From Selaginella moellendorffii (lineage: Eukaryota; Streptophyta; Lycopodiopsida; Selaginellales; Selaginellaceae), in contig NW_003314266.1 in NCBI RefSeq assembly GCF_000143415.4, forward strand, positions 1,260,767 to 1,324,766: a stretch of 64,000 nucleotides of DNA, given 5' to 3'. The position numbers and the translations under genes are program-made. The notes under the pieces are model-generated. The model was not told where the DNA came from. It saw only the letters and a program-made list of their open reading frames with translations, and ran no database searches. The first letter of the stretch is position 1; every line of letters begins with the position of its first letter. Shown here one piece after another: positions 31,590 to 44,340 of this stretch.

Positions 31590-33830
31590 TTTTACATATC
31601 AATGGTATTCATGGATAATTTTCACACTTTACCCTATAGTGTTTTACCAAAGGATAACCATAAAGTAGAACTTTAACCCCTAGTCACGTAAGCTAAGGGT
31701 AATTGTAGCGTATGTGATTATGGGATGAGATTTAGATATACTGTCATCGTGGATCCTTGGAAATTTAGGGGATAAATGGGGAAAAAAGAGCCACTAAGGG
31801 CTCTCTCATTAAGCAATTGCCCTTTTTCCAGTTGGCTTAAGGGGAGAGAGATAAGGTGTATTACAATTGATATCGGAGCAAATGGCACAGGTTCGATTCC
31901 TATTGATTAGTGGCTACTTAAAAATATAATATACCTTTGAGCAAGGTATATTCCTAACCCTAAATTTGAAATCGTACATATTGAACATCCATGTGTACGT
32001 CCTTCCTCTTGTGTGGAGTATCCACGGACGAAGGTATCCACCGTGGGACTGCGGTGCGGGTGGATGACTAGTTGCCTCACATGGAATAGTTAGTCTACAC
32101 AATGAAAGGATTGGTAGATTCAAGCCGAAAATGGAGGTAACAACATTGACATCTCTAAAGGGGGGGTGAGTGTAACGCATGTGATCATGGGATGAAATTT
32201 GGATATACTGTCACCGTGGATCCTTGGAACCTTAAGGGATAAATGAGGAAAAAATAGCCACTAAAGGCTCTCTCATCAAGCAATTGCCCCTTTTCCAGTT
32301 GGCTTAAGGTGTGCTATAGTAGTGGAACAAAACCCAAATTCACTTGAGCCACTAAACTAAGAGACAAAGCCAAACTCCAAATATATAACCAATGAGTGAA
32401 GGAATTAAAGCACGAAATGACTTATGAGCATTCAACTCAAGGAGTGAAGGAGTAAGAGCATAAAGAAACTCCCAAGTGTTCAACAAAAGGAGTAAAAAGA
32501 TAGGGGCACAGAGTGTTAAAATAGTTCTAGAGCTTCCAGCATCCCAATGTCAAAACCAATACGTAAAATGAAGTTAAATAAAGTCTAGTGTTATTTTAGC
32601 ATATTAGTGGTCTAACACGAGGATATGGAATTTAGCCAGATGCAAAATAAAGATAAGCATGCAAGCAAGAGCTAAACTATACCTCAAGTTGATCAACCAT
32701 GCCTAACCTAGCCATTATCACTATATATTTGAAAGCCCCCACAACACTACCTTATAATATTTTATTATAGGATAACCATGAAGTGGAACTTTAACACTTA
32801 GACATGTAGACTAAGGGCAATGGAGCAAAACTTGAGTTCAAGGCTTTAAGCCATTTAAAGAAGAGATGAAGCAAAACTCCTAACCATATAACTACAAAGC
32901 GAATGAACTAAAGTATGGATGATTTCTAAGCATTCAGCTCAAGGAATGAAAGAGTAAAAGCATGGACTAACTCCCGAATTTATAGCTCGAGGAACAAAGG
33001 GATAAGAGCACATAGTGGCATTGGAACACTCTTAGAGTTTATAACATCCCAATGTCAAGACTAGTACAGAAAACAAAGCCAAATGGAGTCTAATGCTATT
33101 TCAATATATCAGTGGCCTAACGTGAGGATATAAATACTCCATCAATTATCATGGTATAGAGCTTGGCGCTTAGACCCAAGTCAAATGCAAAACAAAGATA
33201 AGTACTCAAGCAAGAGCTAAACTATGTGTCAAATTGGTTAGTCATGCTTGACTTACCCACTATCACTATTATATATTTAAAAGCCCCCACAATGTTACCC
33301 TATGGTGTTTTACTATAGGATAACCATAAAGCAAAACTTTAACCCTTGGACATGTGGGCTAAGGGCAATAGAGCAAAACTTGCATTTAGAACCTTAATTC
33401 ACTTAAAGAAAAGACAAAGCTAAACTCTTGAATATACAGTTAAGGAGTGAATGAACTAGAGCACAAATGACTTCTGAGTGTGCAATTCAAAGAGTTAAAG
33501 AGTAAAGTACAAATAACTCCCAAGCGTATAACTCAATGAGTGAAGGGATAGGAGCACATTGTGACATTAGAACAGTCCTAGAATTTTTAGTATCCTAATG
33601 TTAGAACTAGCATGCAAAACAAAACCAAATAGAGTTTAATGTTATTTCAACATATTGGTGGCCTAACACAAGGATATAAATATTCTATTAGCTAACATGG
33701 TATAGAGCTTGAGCTTAAACCCAAGCCAGGTGCAAAATAAAGACATGTATGCAAATAGGTGCTAAACTATGCATTAAGTTAATCAATTATGCCCAACCTA
33801 CCCACTATCTCTATTACATATTAGAACCCC
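31590..33830 (+). repeat. Array of ~546-bp direct repeats, first block
   Basis: The motif CTAAGGGCAAT(A/G)GAGCAAAAC recurs at about 31692 (interrupted), 32812 and 33359, followed each time by the same order of sequences (CATAGTGGCATTGGAACA, GGCCTAACGTGAGGATAT, ATAGGATAACCATAAAG). The spacing of the last two is 547 bp. A second block lies at 42871-44090. The units have no coding frame, and divergence between units is considerable. The first unit is split by the TRIM-like element. Confidence 0.8.
31704..32313 (+). mobile_element. TRIM-like miniature LTR retroelement (~610 bp)
   Basis: The left LTR is 31704-31865 (162 bp, TGTAGCG...TTACA). Three bases later comes GATATCGGAGC, a decayed initiator-tRNA-Met primer site. 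The internal region is only ~305 bp with no coding frame and ends in the purine tract AAAGGGGGGGTGAG. The right LTR starts at 32171 (TGTAACGC) and is about 86-90% like the left one. Its end lacks ~13 bp between two TAAG repeats and becomes unclear near 32313. This plan (two short LTRs, PBS, PPT, no genes) is that of terminal-repeat retrotransposons in miniature, which rely on enzymes of other elements. It is inserted in a 546-bp repeat. Confidence 0.82.
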
Positions 33831-36177
33831 CCATGGGAATGATCTCCTCAACACCATAGGAGCAAATTGTTGCAATGCACAATCTGGAAGAGAAGAGAGT
33901 GCATGAGAAAAGCCACAAAGCACCATAAAACCCTAGACCTTGCTTGGCAAGCATACCCTCACTAGATTTGTAGTGATGTCATCTGTTGTTTAAGATGATA
34001 TGGCATCAGTTTTATGTGGTAATTTGAGGTGTTATGCCCTATGCATACATGGTATACCCTATAACAAAATATTATATACATAATCATGTTGCTTATATAG
34101 GAATTGAACTTGATTGTGTGCATAATAATTCTGCATGCAACTCAAAAATAAATAAATAAATGCACACATGTGTAAATATATAATGCTCCCATGGGTAATT
34201 ACATATTTGTTGTGATAGATAAAATTCAAAACAAATTGCTACATATTGCATGTAGCAACATTTGGTTTCCTTAATAGTAGTGTTATTGCTACTTATTAAT
34301 CCAATTTATCAAATAGAGTTTATAATTATAAGCATATTTGTAATTTATAAACACAAAATTAATCTCATTGCAAATCAACCATTAGATAAAATAAAAAAGA
34401 ATACACTAGAAAGGGTTTAAGAAAGTACATAAATTATAAGCATGTTTATAAATTATAAATACAAGATTAATCTAAATGAATAAAAACTGTTAAATCATAG
34501 AATATTCTAGAATATTCAAGCATATTCTAGACATATCCACTACCATCCCAGTCCCCTATAGGTTTGCTTAAGCAAACCAAAAATTAAAGTAATAAGATAT
34601 TTTGATTATTTCTCATAATAAAATTTAAAACAATGTATTAATAATTATTAAATTTCACATGTAGTGTATATATGATGAAATTGATTAAATGTTTCTTCCA
34701 TAGTGTTATATAGCACTCTTTATAACTCAAATCATGTTATTATTTACCTTTTTTACTTTCTTTGATTTTTATATAGAAATACTTAGTAAATTATATAATA
34801 AATAACTTACCCACACATAACTTTATTTTAAAAATTAAATTTATAATTTTTATTTGCAAAATATTTTATAATAATTTGAATATTTTATGAAATTATTAGC
34901 TGTTTTATATTAAACCCTAATAAAGTTTATGCTACACATAACTCTTAATTTATATTCTTTAATCTTAACAAACAATTATCATAAAATGAGATTTTTTCCC
35001 CACTTTAAGTGGATATAAAATTTTGAATAAGATTTCTTAGTTACTTTAATGGGATATATAAATACAACCCTCACTTTTCAACTTATAGGTTGAATTCTTC
35101 AAGTTTGTTTTTAACTTATTTGATAAGAATGCAACATAATCATATTTTATAACTTTATGTAAATATTGTTTTTATAATAAATAAAAAATATTTTAGCCTT
35201 TATCACATACTACATAGTCTAATTACATTGTAAAATATATTACTATAAGAGGATTTTGTTAATGAACATTGTTTCCTGTTTATTCTTTAGTTCTGAAATT
35301 TTTGGAGCAATAATTGATAAAATTATACTATATTATACAACACAAATTGATTTTAATATAAAATAAAAAATTCATCAACAAGAATAGTCGTCACATAAAT
35401 TGTCATATTTATAAAAATGCTTTTATGTGCCTTAAATTCCTTGCACATAATTGTATTGTAATTGTAATACTTGTTATCAAAATAAATTTCACTATGTATT
35501 AGTTGGATATAATATCAAAGTTGTATAGTTGATGAGACTAACAACATTTAGCAGCTTCATATGGGTAATTTCTAAAATTTAAAAGCAATGGCTGGACATC
35601 TAAACTACTATGGTGGGTGATGTAATTAATATTCAAGTCTCTTCATAATTTGTATGGTCTTGAAAATGATCTTGTATGTTATTGATTCCTTAATTACAAA
35701 ATTCTTCTCATCATAATCAAGATTCTCACAAAGTTGTAATTTCATGTTAACTTAACTTGAAGATGAACAAAAGCTATTTTCGTCCTTCTCAATATCCAAA
35801 CATAAAACTAGGGCAAAAGTTGACTTTATTATATATAATTTCTATTTCCAGCTAGCACTATTGTTTTATTCTAATGTGAATATATCCCATTAGGTATAGT
35901 TTATATTGTTAAAGCTATCACTATAAATGTTTTTTTGTTGTAATAATTGTCATAATTGAGAATTATAGAAAATTTCTATAATTCTCAGAGAAACTATAAT
36001 TCTACAACTATAATACTACAACATTGCTCAGATAGTCGAGAATCTGTAGTTGAGAATTATAGTTGATTTCGCTTGTGCTTTTAAACTTTTAACTATTCTT
36101 AATGTTTATGTTTGAGTATATTATAGTTGAATTTTGATATTGATCTAAAAAAAAAGTTAATAATATATTTATAATGT
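33831..36177. repeat. AT-rich duplicated non-coding segment, unit 1
   Basis: It aligns with 44091-46187 over nearly its full length, for example GGGAATGATCTCCTCAACAC at the left and AATAATATATTTATAATG at the right end. It includes the reverse-orientation relative of the 9.1/9.9-kb repeat with the palindrome GTTTGCTTAAGCAAAC (34562-34577), which is missing in the other unit. No coding frame is present. Confidence 0.85.
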
Positions 36178-36353
36178 TGTGAGTGTTTGGAATATGAAAA
36201 GAGAATACAAAAAATGTGCATATCTATTAGCCCAAAAGCCCTAGCTTATATACAAGAGCAAGTGGTTCAAATTGAAACCAATCTGACGGCTACCAAAATC
36301 CCACTACGCTAATATTAATATACGGCATCGTAGCCATACACTTGGCCCTCACA
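36178..36353 (-). repeat. 3' LTR of gypsy copy 2
   Basis: It is 176 bp in reverse orientation, with the same terminal hexamers as copy 1. The left flank ...TTTATAATGT matches an unoccupied site at about 46170-46188, which fixes the element boundary independently. Confidence 0.9.
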
Positions 36354-39300
36354 TCATCCCCTCGTCTCGGAATAATGGAAGACTATCAGGCTTCACTTCT
36401 AGACAGGCCGGGATCTAGAGGAACGTTAGGGGACACATTGGCAAATTTGTAGGTGGTATTAACTGCTCCTGATCCCTTTGTATAAAGCGTTTCAACTGTT
36501 GCACATGCACAATCTTTGGAGGATCGACTTACTAGACGTCATGCCAAACCTCATAAACTTGTGGTCTAATTTGCCGCAACACCCAATATGATCCTTTCCA
36601 CTGCGTAGGGAGTCCCTTAGATAAACCATATACCGTAAAATAGAGAAAACGAACTAACACCAAATCATCCACTTTGTATTCCACATGTGGACGATGATGG
36701 GAATTGTAGCACCATTGTTGTCCCACTTGTACGCAGCTTAAGTGTTCAGTAGACTCTACTCGGACAAGTGGAAGAATGCTCATCAAATATTAATCCCATG
36801 ACCTAGCATCGCCAGCTCGTGGCAATTGCGAAGATAAACCTAGCTCCATTAGTAATATTGGATCATGACCATATAGGAGTTTATATGGTGAAGCACCAAC
36901 AGAACTCTACATCCTTGTGACATATGCATATCGAAGAGACGGCAAATAACCATCCCAATTCGAATGCTGAAAGTTCACATATTTCACAATCATTTTTTTG
37001 AATGTCCGAACAAGCCATTCCACCAGACCGTGATTGTGGATGATAAGCACTCGTGAAAATGTGGCATATCCCCAATCGAGAGGTCAAAACATGAAATGCC
37101 TCAGCCATAAATGCAGGACCATTATTTGAAAGAATCTACTCTAGACAAAAATGTTGGAATACCACTCGATTGAGGAGGAAGTATCCAACAACAGTTGCAG
37201 AGGCACTAGTGAGAGCACCAACTTCCACCCAACGAGTCAAGTAGTCAGAAGTAATAATAACATACTCATTGCTAGCAGTTGACCATGGAAAATGTCCCAT
37301 AAAATCAAATGCCACTAACTCAAATGGACGGAAAACTGTAATTGACTCTAACTGTACTTTTGCAGCACGAGGGGGAGTATTACGAGCTTAGCACCAAACG
37401 CAACTGCGCACATACCGAATAATATCACATCGTATCTTCGCCAATAAAAAGACCTGCGCAGCTTCTCGGTTACACGACGATATCCTATATGCCCACCTAG
37501 AACAGGAGAATCATGGTAGGCATGGAGAAACTGCGGAATAAAGACAAAAGGCACCACCAACTATAAATGATCATCAAGATCCGTTCCCACAAAATAAAGA
37601 AGGTTGTCTTCAAGATGATATTGAAAATATAAATGCCGAAAAGGCAAGTCATCAACAAGTGATGTAGGATTCTCAAACCCATCTCGAAGCCTTCAAATCC
37701 ACGGCTCAATCTTTTGAGCCTCGCGAACCTCATCAAGAGAAGGTAGATCTTGCTTCGTGCCTTGTGGACATTGAACGTCAAATACAACAACCACTGACGA
37801 CATAGAATCCTCATTTAGAAAATCCACAGATGCTGGAACAACAGGCTCGTCAGAAACATGAGAAGAGAGTGGAGAAGGAAGAGGAGCTCGAGAAAGGGCA
37901 TCAGCATTAGCTATAGAACTCCCTGGGCAATGAACAACATCAAAATCATATATCTCAAGCTTCAAAGCCCATCGAGTAGTACGACCAACCAAGTTCTTCT
38001 ACTTCAATAATGAAGTAACATTAGTATGGTCACCTTCAAGTAACGTCCGAGAACCATGTAGATATGCATAAAGTTTTTCGAAACTCTAGATTACTACTAA
38101 ACACTCCTTCTCTGTTGTGGAGTAGTTCATCTCTGCTGGTTGTAATGCACAGCTTATATACGCAATAGGATGGCACTGACCAAGCACACTTGAGCTCTCT
38201 TGCATCAACACACATCCAAGACCAATGTCAGAAGCATTCACGCGCAAAATAAAAGGTCGAGTATAATTAGGAAATGCCAAAACCAGAGGAGTTGTCAATA
38301 GCTCTTTGAGATCCAGGAACGTCCGCTCATAATCCGGAGACCAGATGAAAGATGGCATTGATGACTTCAGCAATGCTCGCAATGGTGCAGTGCAATTAGA
38401 AAGATGATCCACAAAACGACTGAGATACTGCACCTTGCCGAGGAAGCGCTACACATCATTCACACACTTTGGAATAGGGAACTTTAGAACAGCCACAGAT
38501 TTGTTGGGATCAACTTACAAACCCTCATATAAAATACAGTACTCAAGATAAATTGTGTCCTTGGACTTAAATATGCATTTTGACTGCTTCAGCTTTAAAC
38601 CAATGTTGCGTAGCCGATACAACAATTTACAAATATCACGAATGTGCTCTTCCCACATCCCCTCTGAGTGGATCAAGACATCATCAATGAAATCAATAGT
38701 CACCTCCGGCATATCGCAAAGAACCTCATCCATCATCTGCTGGAAAGTTGCTGGAGCATTGTTCAAACTAAACAGCATCATCAAAAACTCATACAAACCA
38801 AATGGTGTATGAAAAACAATCTTAGGAATATCTTCTTCGGCCATTGGTACTTGCCAGTACCCAAAAGCAAGATCTAGCTTAGTTAACCAACGACTTCGCC
38901 CCAGACGATCTAAGAGATCAGTAGTGTGAGGAAGAAGGTACACATCTAGGATCATCACTTCATTTAACGGACGATAGTTTATGCAGAAACAAATACTCCC
39001 ATCAGGTTTCGTCACAAGATGAGGTTCATATACCCAAGGACTTTGCGACTTCCAAATAGCACCCTTCTCCAACATCTCCTTGACATTTACATGTAAAATC
39101 TTGATCTCCTTGGGTGACCGACGACGAATAGGAATCTTGATTGGACGAGCATCCTCGGTTGGAATCGGATGACATGTGGCAATCTTGGCCCTGAACGATA
39201 AGTCAAATTCAAAGAGATCAAAATACTCCTTCATGAGCTAGTCAACTACTGCAACACAAAGATTATCAGAGGGATCGGAAAAGGGAAGAGTAGAACAAGA

Positions 39301-40887
39301 TGGAAACATAGGAGGAAATAGTGGGGGAACAAAAGTAATGGAAGCAGAGGTAGAAGTAGAGGGACGAAGAGGTACGGAAGTGAGAGGAATGAATGAAACA
39401 TAAGGAAGTATGAGACAAGGGGGAGAAGCCTCAAAGTCACACTTGGCATGATTGCGCTGTAACCAATCCATACTAAGAATGAAGTCAAAAGATTGACTTG
39501 GCACCACCTACAATGACTGCAACTCAAGCTCGAGATTACCCATACGCACAACCAGGTCCGCCTCATCCCGTGCATATGCATGTGTACAGCTGCTGCCATA
39601 AAGAATGAAAACTGGTTCCACCGCACGACGTAAGTGTAGACGACAACAAGTCGAGCAATAGAAGATAAACTCAAACTTGTATCAACCAACATGGAGAGAA
39701 TAATAGGAGACCTCTTGTTATAAAAATGAACTTGAAAAGTAAACACTGGATGAACCGGTGCCGAATGAACCCCTTGATGATACTCCCGAAAGAAAGATGG
39801 AGGGGTCACTGAATTATTCGCGCAAGGTCCCTCCATTACTCACATAACTCCTCATTTCCCGGATGCATCTAGATGTTCAAACCTTCCACTGCAGTAGCAC
39901 CAACGGGATGTTGCTGACGCCAAGGTCTCCAGCCAGGAAATAGAGGTTGCCAATCCGGAAAACACTAACAACACCAATAAGTATGACTAACTTCATCACA
40001 TGTCCAGTAGCGAACATCACAGCCACAACCACGTCTTCGCCCTTGTCCTTGGACTCGAATAGCAGCAGCATCAACCTCCATTGGAACAAGACCATCACCC
40101 ATAGAAAATGGAGCTGAAGGACATGCAGCGAGAAGTGGAAAAGGCGACGTCTCATAACGTTGTGTCAAGCGAAGAGCATTGTTAAGGGTGGTGGGAGCAA
40201 GTGCATGCATAAGTCCGACAATATCTTGATGAAGTGCTGGCCACAACATTCTTAGCTTGATTCGCTCCGACATATTTGGCTCCGCACGAAGCAAAAGACT
40301 TCGGAAACGAATGCCAAATTGCATCACCAACTCAAATGGCCCTTGGCGAAGATGATGCAATTGTTAGAAGGCATCACCACAGTCATCGGCATGTCTGAAG
40401 GCACATTTGAAGATGTCTGGAAGAACACTCCAATCCCCATAAGTGGCTACACTCAAACCATTGTACCACTGCAACGCCATCTCTTGAAGACATGTGGGAA
40501 ACTCACGCAAACATTAAGCATCATCCCAAGAATGATATGTGGCAATCAGCGTGAAGTGATCGAACCAATGATACACATCATCCCCAGGATTCCTACGAAA
40601 GAACTCTGGCCAAACGCGAGGATTAGCACCAAGAGTAGAAAGAATTGTACCACATGCCGTGAATGCTACCATCAACTGAGTTTGGTTGTTCAATTGCAAG
40701 AACATAGCATCAAGCAATTATACCAACTGCTGCTCAAGAGTCAAAGGAGGAGATTGCTGATCTGCCATGAAAACGAACAAAGAAAGAGCAAAAGAAGAGA
40801 AATGACAAAAAGTTAGAAGGAAATGGTAAATCTAGACAATGCAAAAGTTAGATTTAAACCAAAATCCTAAAATGAAAGAACAAAACC
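36178..40887 (-). mobile_element. Ty3/gypsy copy 2 (minus), 5' LTR missing
   Basis: Same family as 1799-5582, in reverse. Its 3' LTR is 36178-36353 (TGTGAG...CTCACA). Reading leftwards from 40768 come the gag ATG, gag pieces (40717-39965), retropepsin (39836-39246), RT (39234-38515, with FIDD), RNase H (38433-38086), HHCC region (37560-37348), integrase core (37108-36881) and the GPY/F end (36786-36532). Many stops and frameshifts make it inactive, but all domains deleted from copy 1 are still here. At the right edge the leader is cut at 40887 and epimerase sequence follows, so the 5' LTR is absent. Confidence 0.93.
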
Positions 40888-41405
40888 ATGCTGAAGAGCT
40901 TGGCGAGGAGCTCCGAGTTGTTCACGTCCCCGTCGACAATGAAGACCGACTGCTTCTCCAGAAGCTCCTGCCTTGCTCGCTTGAGTGAAGGGTCGTAGTA
41001 GCTGTTGAAGTTGTCCAGTCCGACCACACCGTCACCCCGTTTCTTGAGAGCCAGCGATACGTGAGTGCCGACGAAGCCAGCAGCGCCTGTGACTAAAACT
41101 ACCATCCCGTTTTCTCTCTTGGTCCGAGCAGAGTGTCTGACTTGCTTCTCCCATTTCGATCCCCCCCAAGCTAAGGCCCTGTTCCCAAAGTGCCTGGATT
41201 CCAATCCTGTTTGGACTGCCGGTGGAGCCGATATGTGGAAGAACGCATAGAACATAAGCGCTACCGAAACAAACATCCAGAAGAAATACCTCCCCGACCC
41301 GGAAGAATGCCATCTGTTGGAAACTCGTCCAAAGTAGTTGTTTCTCTCCATCTTCACCTTGCCTGGCGTCGAGGGAAAAACATCTTGCATCGCTGACGGT
41401 GGCAT
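40888..41405 (-). pseudogene. Truncated UDP-glucuronate 4-epimerase copy
   Basis: The frame starts at ATG 41405 and matches residues 1-174 of the intact enzyme at 20914-22266, including the membrane anchor and the VTGAAGFVG nucleotide motif. At 40888 it runs into the leader of gypsy copy 2, so the catalytic SSSVYG and YxxxK parts are missing. A transcript from its complete upstream region could still be made, but the product would lack the active site. It differs from the intact copy by only a few bases. Confidence 0.92.
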
Positions 41406-42870
41406 CTCGGAGTCTCTTTGAAAAGAATTCTTCCGCGTCTCGTCAGTGAGAAGAGCGCGGCAGCTCGATTGTTTCGCAAGCTGCGTTGGAACGAGTAACA
41501 CATGGTTAGACAAATACGAGAAAACGAATTCAATAGACAGAGCCTACATTTGAGGAGAAGTCCGCGACAAGCAAAGTTTAGACAATTCTAGGATGCTCGC
41601 AGCATTCATCGCCCAAGATGCCGGAGGAGCTTACAATCCACTCTATGCAAAGCTAAAAAAAGAAGAGCAAATAGGAAAGCAAGCCCTCAACCCTTTAATT
41701 CCCCGAAATAATCTTCCAGCCAGCAAATTTCTGCTCTACTCACGAATCACACCAGCATTTCCTTCCGGCTGAGAGGAATCCAGCGCTCCCGAAGAACATC
41801 TGCTTCCTCCAGCCGGAATCAAGCCCGAAATCCACGACTCCACACAAGAATCCGCAAGATAGGCAGGAAGAGAGATAGAATCACTGACCCTGAGACGGCA
41901 AATCCGGGCGCTGCGCCAAGCGAGTCCGCATTGCCGCGCGCGCGGTCGAGAATTTTGGCGCAAGCGGTATTTCTTGAAGCCGCACACGTGAATCTCCGGT
42001 GGCGATGGCGGCGTGCAATGCTATCCCTTTATGCCGTAGAATATTCGTCCTTTCTCGCGGCCGTCGATATGTTAGGGATCGAACGGCCTCCAGCGCACAC
42101 GCCAGCTGGCGTGAGTGTAGCCGTCGGTGGCAAACACCGTTGATAAGGACGGTTGGATAAAGCAGACCGTTATCACAGTGATAAACAAACAGAGCGAGCC
42201 ACCTTTTGATTTCGTTTTTGTGAATGGATATGGCCTATCAAATGCATCCAACAAGACGACATTTTCTTGGTAGCATTGATTTTCTGGAGATTGTCACTGA
42301 AGTGTACTGCCATAGAGAGATCTTCCTTTTACATTACATTTTATTCAAAGTTAAGTTTTTTTATGATATTTTACCTTTATACTACTTAATATTAATGTGG
42401 TCAACGAGCTGCTGACCAACATCATACCTGTTTAAATATATGTTTGGGCTAAAATTGAATACTTAAAATGGTAATTAATCTTAAAGTTGCTAGGATTTAG
42501 GGTTTTTAGGGCTTTGTGATCTTGCCAAAAAACATGTAATAAAATATAACGAAATTTAATAGATAATCTAAGAATCTTCAAGGTAAATAGATGTTCTCTA
42601 TATTATAGTGCACTATCTCACACCAAACTTGGGATATTTATGGTGAAAGTTTGTGATTGATATTTTATAAATTAAAATTTTTATATTTTGAAGCTTCTAT
42701 AACTCCATTAGAAGTGCAAAATTAATCTAAGTTTATATTTTAAAGAAATAATGTATTACACATTATAGCAAGTAATTTGCAATGGTGGGGTGCAAGGTGT
42801 GTAGACAATAAAAAATGCCACTTTTAATGCCATAGTGGCCATTTCTTTCATTTACTAAGGCAAATTTGAA
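40888..42870. repeat. Duplicated segment, unit 2
   Basis: It is the counterpart of 21747-23723. At the right edge it passes directly from CAAATTTGAA (42870) into the 546-bp repeat block, whereas unit 1 has about 8.9 kb of other DNA (23724-32614) at this point. Confidence 0.93.
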
Positions 42871-44090
42871 CACAAGGATATGAAGTTTAGCCAGATGCAA
42901 AATAAAGATAAGCATGAGCTAGACTATACCTCAAGTTGGTCAACCATAGCTGACTTACTCACTATCACTACTATATATTTGGAAGCCCCCATAACCCTAC
43001 TCTATAGTGTTTTATTATAGGATAACTATGAAGTGGAACTCTAACTTTTAGACACATAGACTAAGGGTAATAGAGCAAAACTTGAGTTCAAGGCATTAAG
43101 CCATTTAAAGAAGAAACAAAGCAAAACTCTTAAGCATATAGCTATAGAGTGAATGAAATAAAGTATGGATGATTCCTAAGCATTCAGCTCAAGGAATGAA
43201 GGAGTAGAAGCATGGATTAACTCCCAAATTTATAGCCTAAAGAACAAAGGGATAAGAGCACATAGTGGCATTGGAATACTCCTAGAGTTTTTAACATCTC
43301 AATATCAAGACTAACACAAAAAACAAAGCCAAGCGGAGTCTAGTGCTATTTCAATATATTGGTGGCCTAACACGAGGATATAAGTTTTCCATCAATTATC
43401 ATGGTATAGAGTTGGGGGGTTAGACCTATGTTGAATGCAAAACAAGGATAGATACTCAAGCAAGAGCTAATTATATGTCAAGTTGGTTAGCCATGCCTAA
43501 TCTACCCATTATCACTATTATACATTTGAAAGCCCCTACAATATTACCCTATGGTGTTTTACTATAGGATAACCATGAAGTGGAACTTTAACCTTTTAAT
43601 GTGTGGGCTAAGGGCAATAGAGCAAAACCTAAATTCAAAACCTTGAGCCACTTAAAGAAAAGACAAAGTTAAACTCTTAAGCATATAGCCAAGGAGTAAA
43701 CGAACTAGAGTACAAATGACTCCTGAGTGTGTAATTCAAGGAGTTAAAGAGTAAAGTACAAACAGATTCCTGAGTGTATAACTCAATGAGTGAAGGGATA
43801 GGAGCACATTGTGACATTAGAATAGTTTTAGAACTTTTAGCATCTTAATGTTAGAACTAACACGTAAAATAAAATTAAATGAAGTTTGATGCTATTTCAA
43901 CATATTGGTGGCCTAATATGAGGTTATAGGTACTCCATCAACTAACATGGTATAGAGCTTAGGCGTAAACTTAAGCCAGATGCAAAATAAAGACAGGCAT
44001 GCAAGTGGGTGCTAAACTATACATCAAGTTAGCCAACCATACTTAATTTACCCACTATCCTTACTACATATTAGAACCCCCCATGGGAAT
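42871..44090 (+). repeat. Array of ~546-bp direct repeats, second block
   Basis: The repeat landmark CTAAGGG(C/T)AATAGAGCAAAAC occurs at about 43062 and 43608 (period 546 bp), and the block aligns with 32614-33830. No open frame of interest is found. Confidence 0.8.
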
Positions 44091-44240
44091 GATCTCCTCA
44101 ACACCACAAGAGCAAATTGCTATAATGCACAATCTGGAAGAGACAAAAGTGCATGAGAGAAGCCACAAAGCACCATAAAACCCTAACCTGCTTGCAAGAA
44201 CCCTCACAATAGTTCTAAGCTCTGAAAAAAGGGTGCCCTT

Positions 44241-44340
44241 NNNNNNNNNNNNNNNNNNNNNNNNNNNNNNNNNNNNNNNNNNNNNNNNNNNNNNNNNNNN
44301 NNNNNNNNNNNNNNNNNNNNNNNNNNNNNNNNNNNNNNNN
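44241..44340. other. Assembly gap (100 N)
   Basis: Exactly 100 N. It falls at the place that corresponds to about 33960-34330 of unit 1, so roughly 370 bp rather than 100 may be missing. Confidence 0.99.

Noticed and set aside
31590-33830. CRISPR-like or tandem regulatory array
   Set aside because: Units of ~546 bp are far too long and diverged for CRISPR, and the context is a plant nuclear genome.
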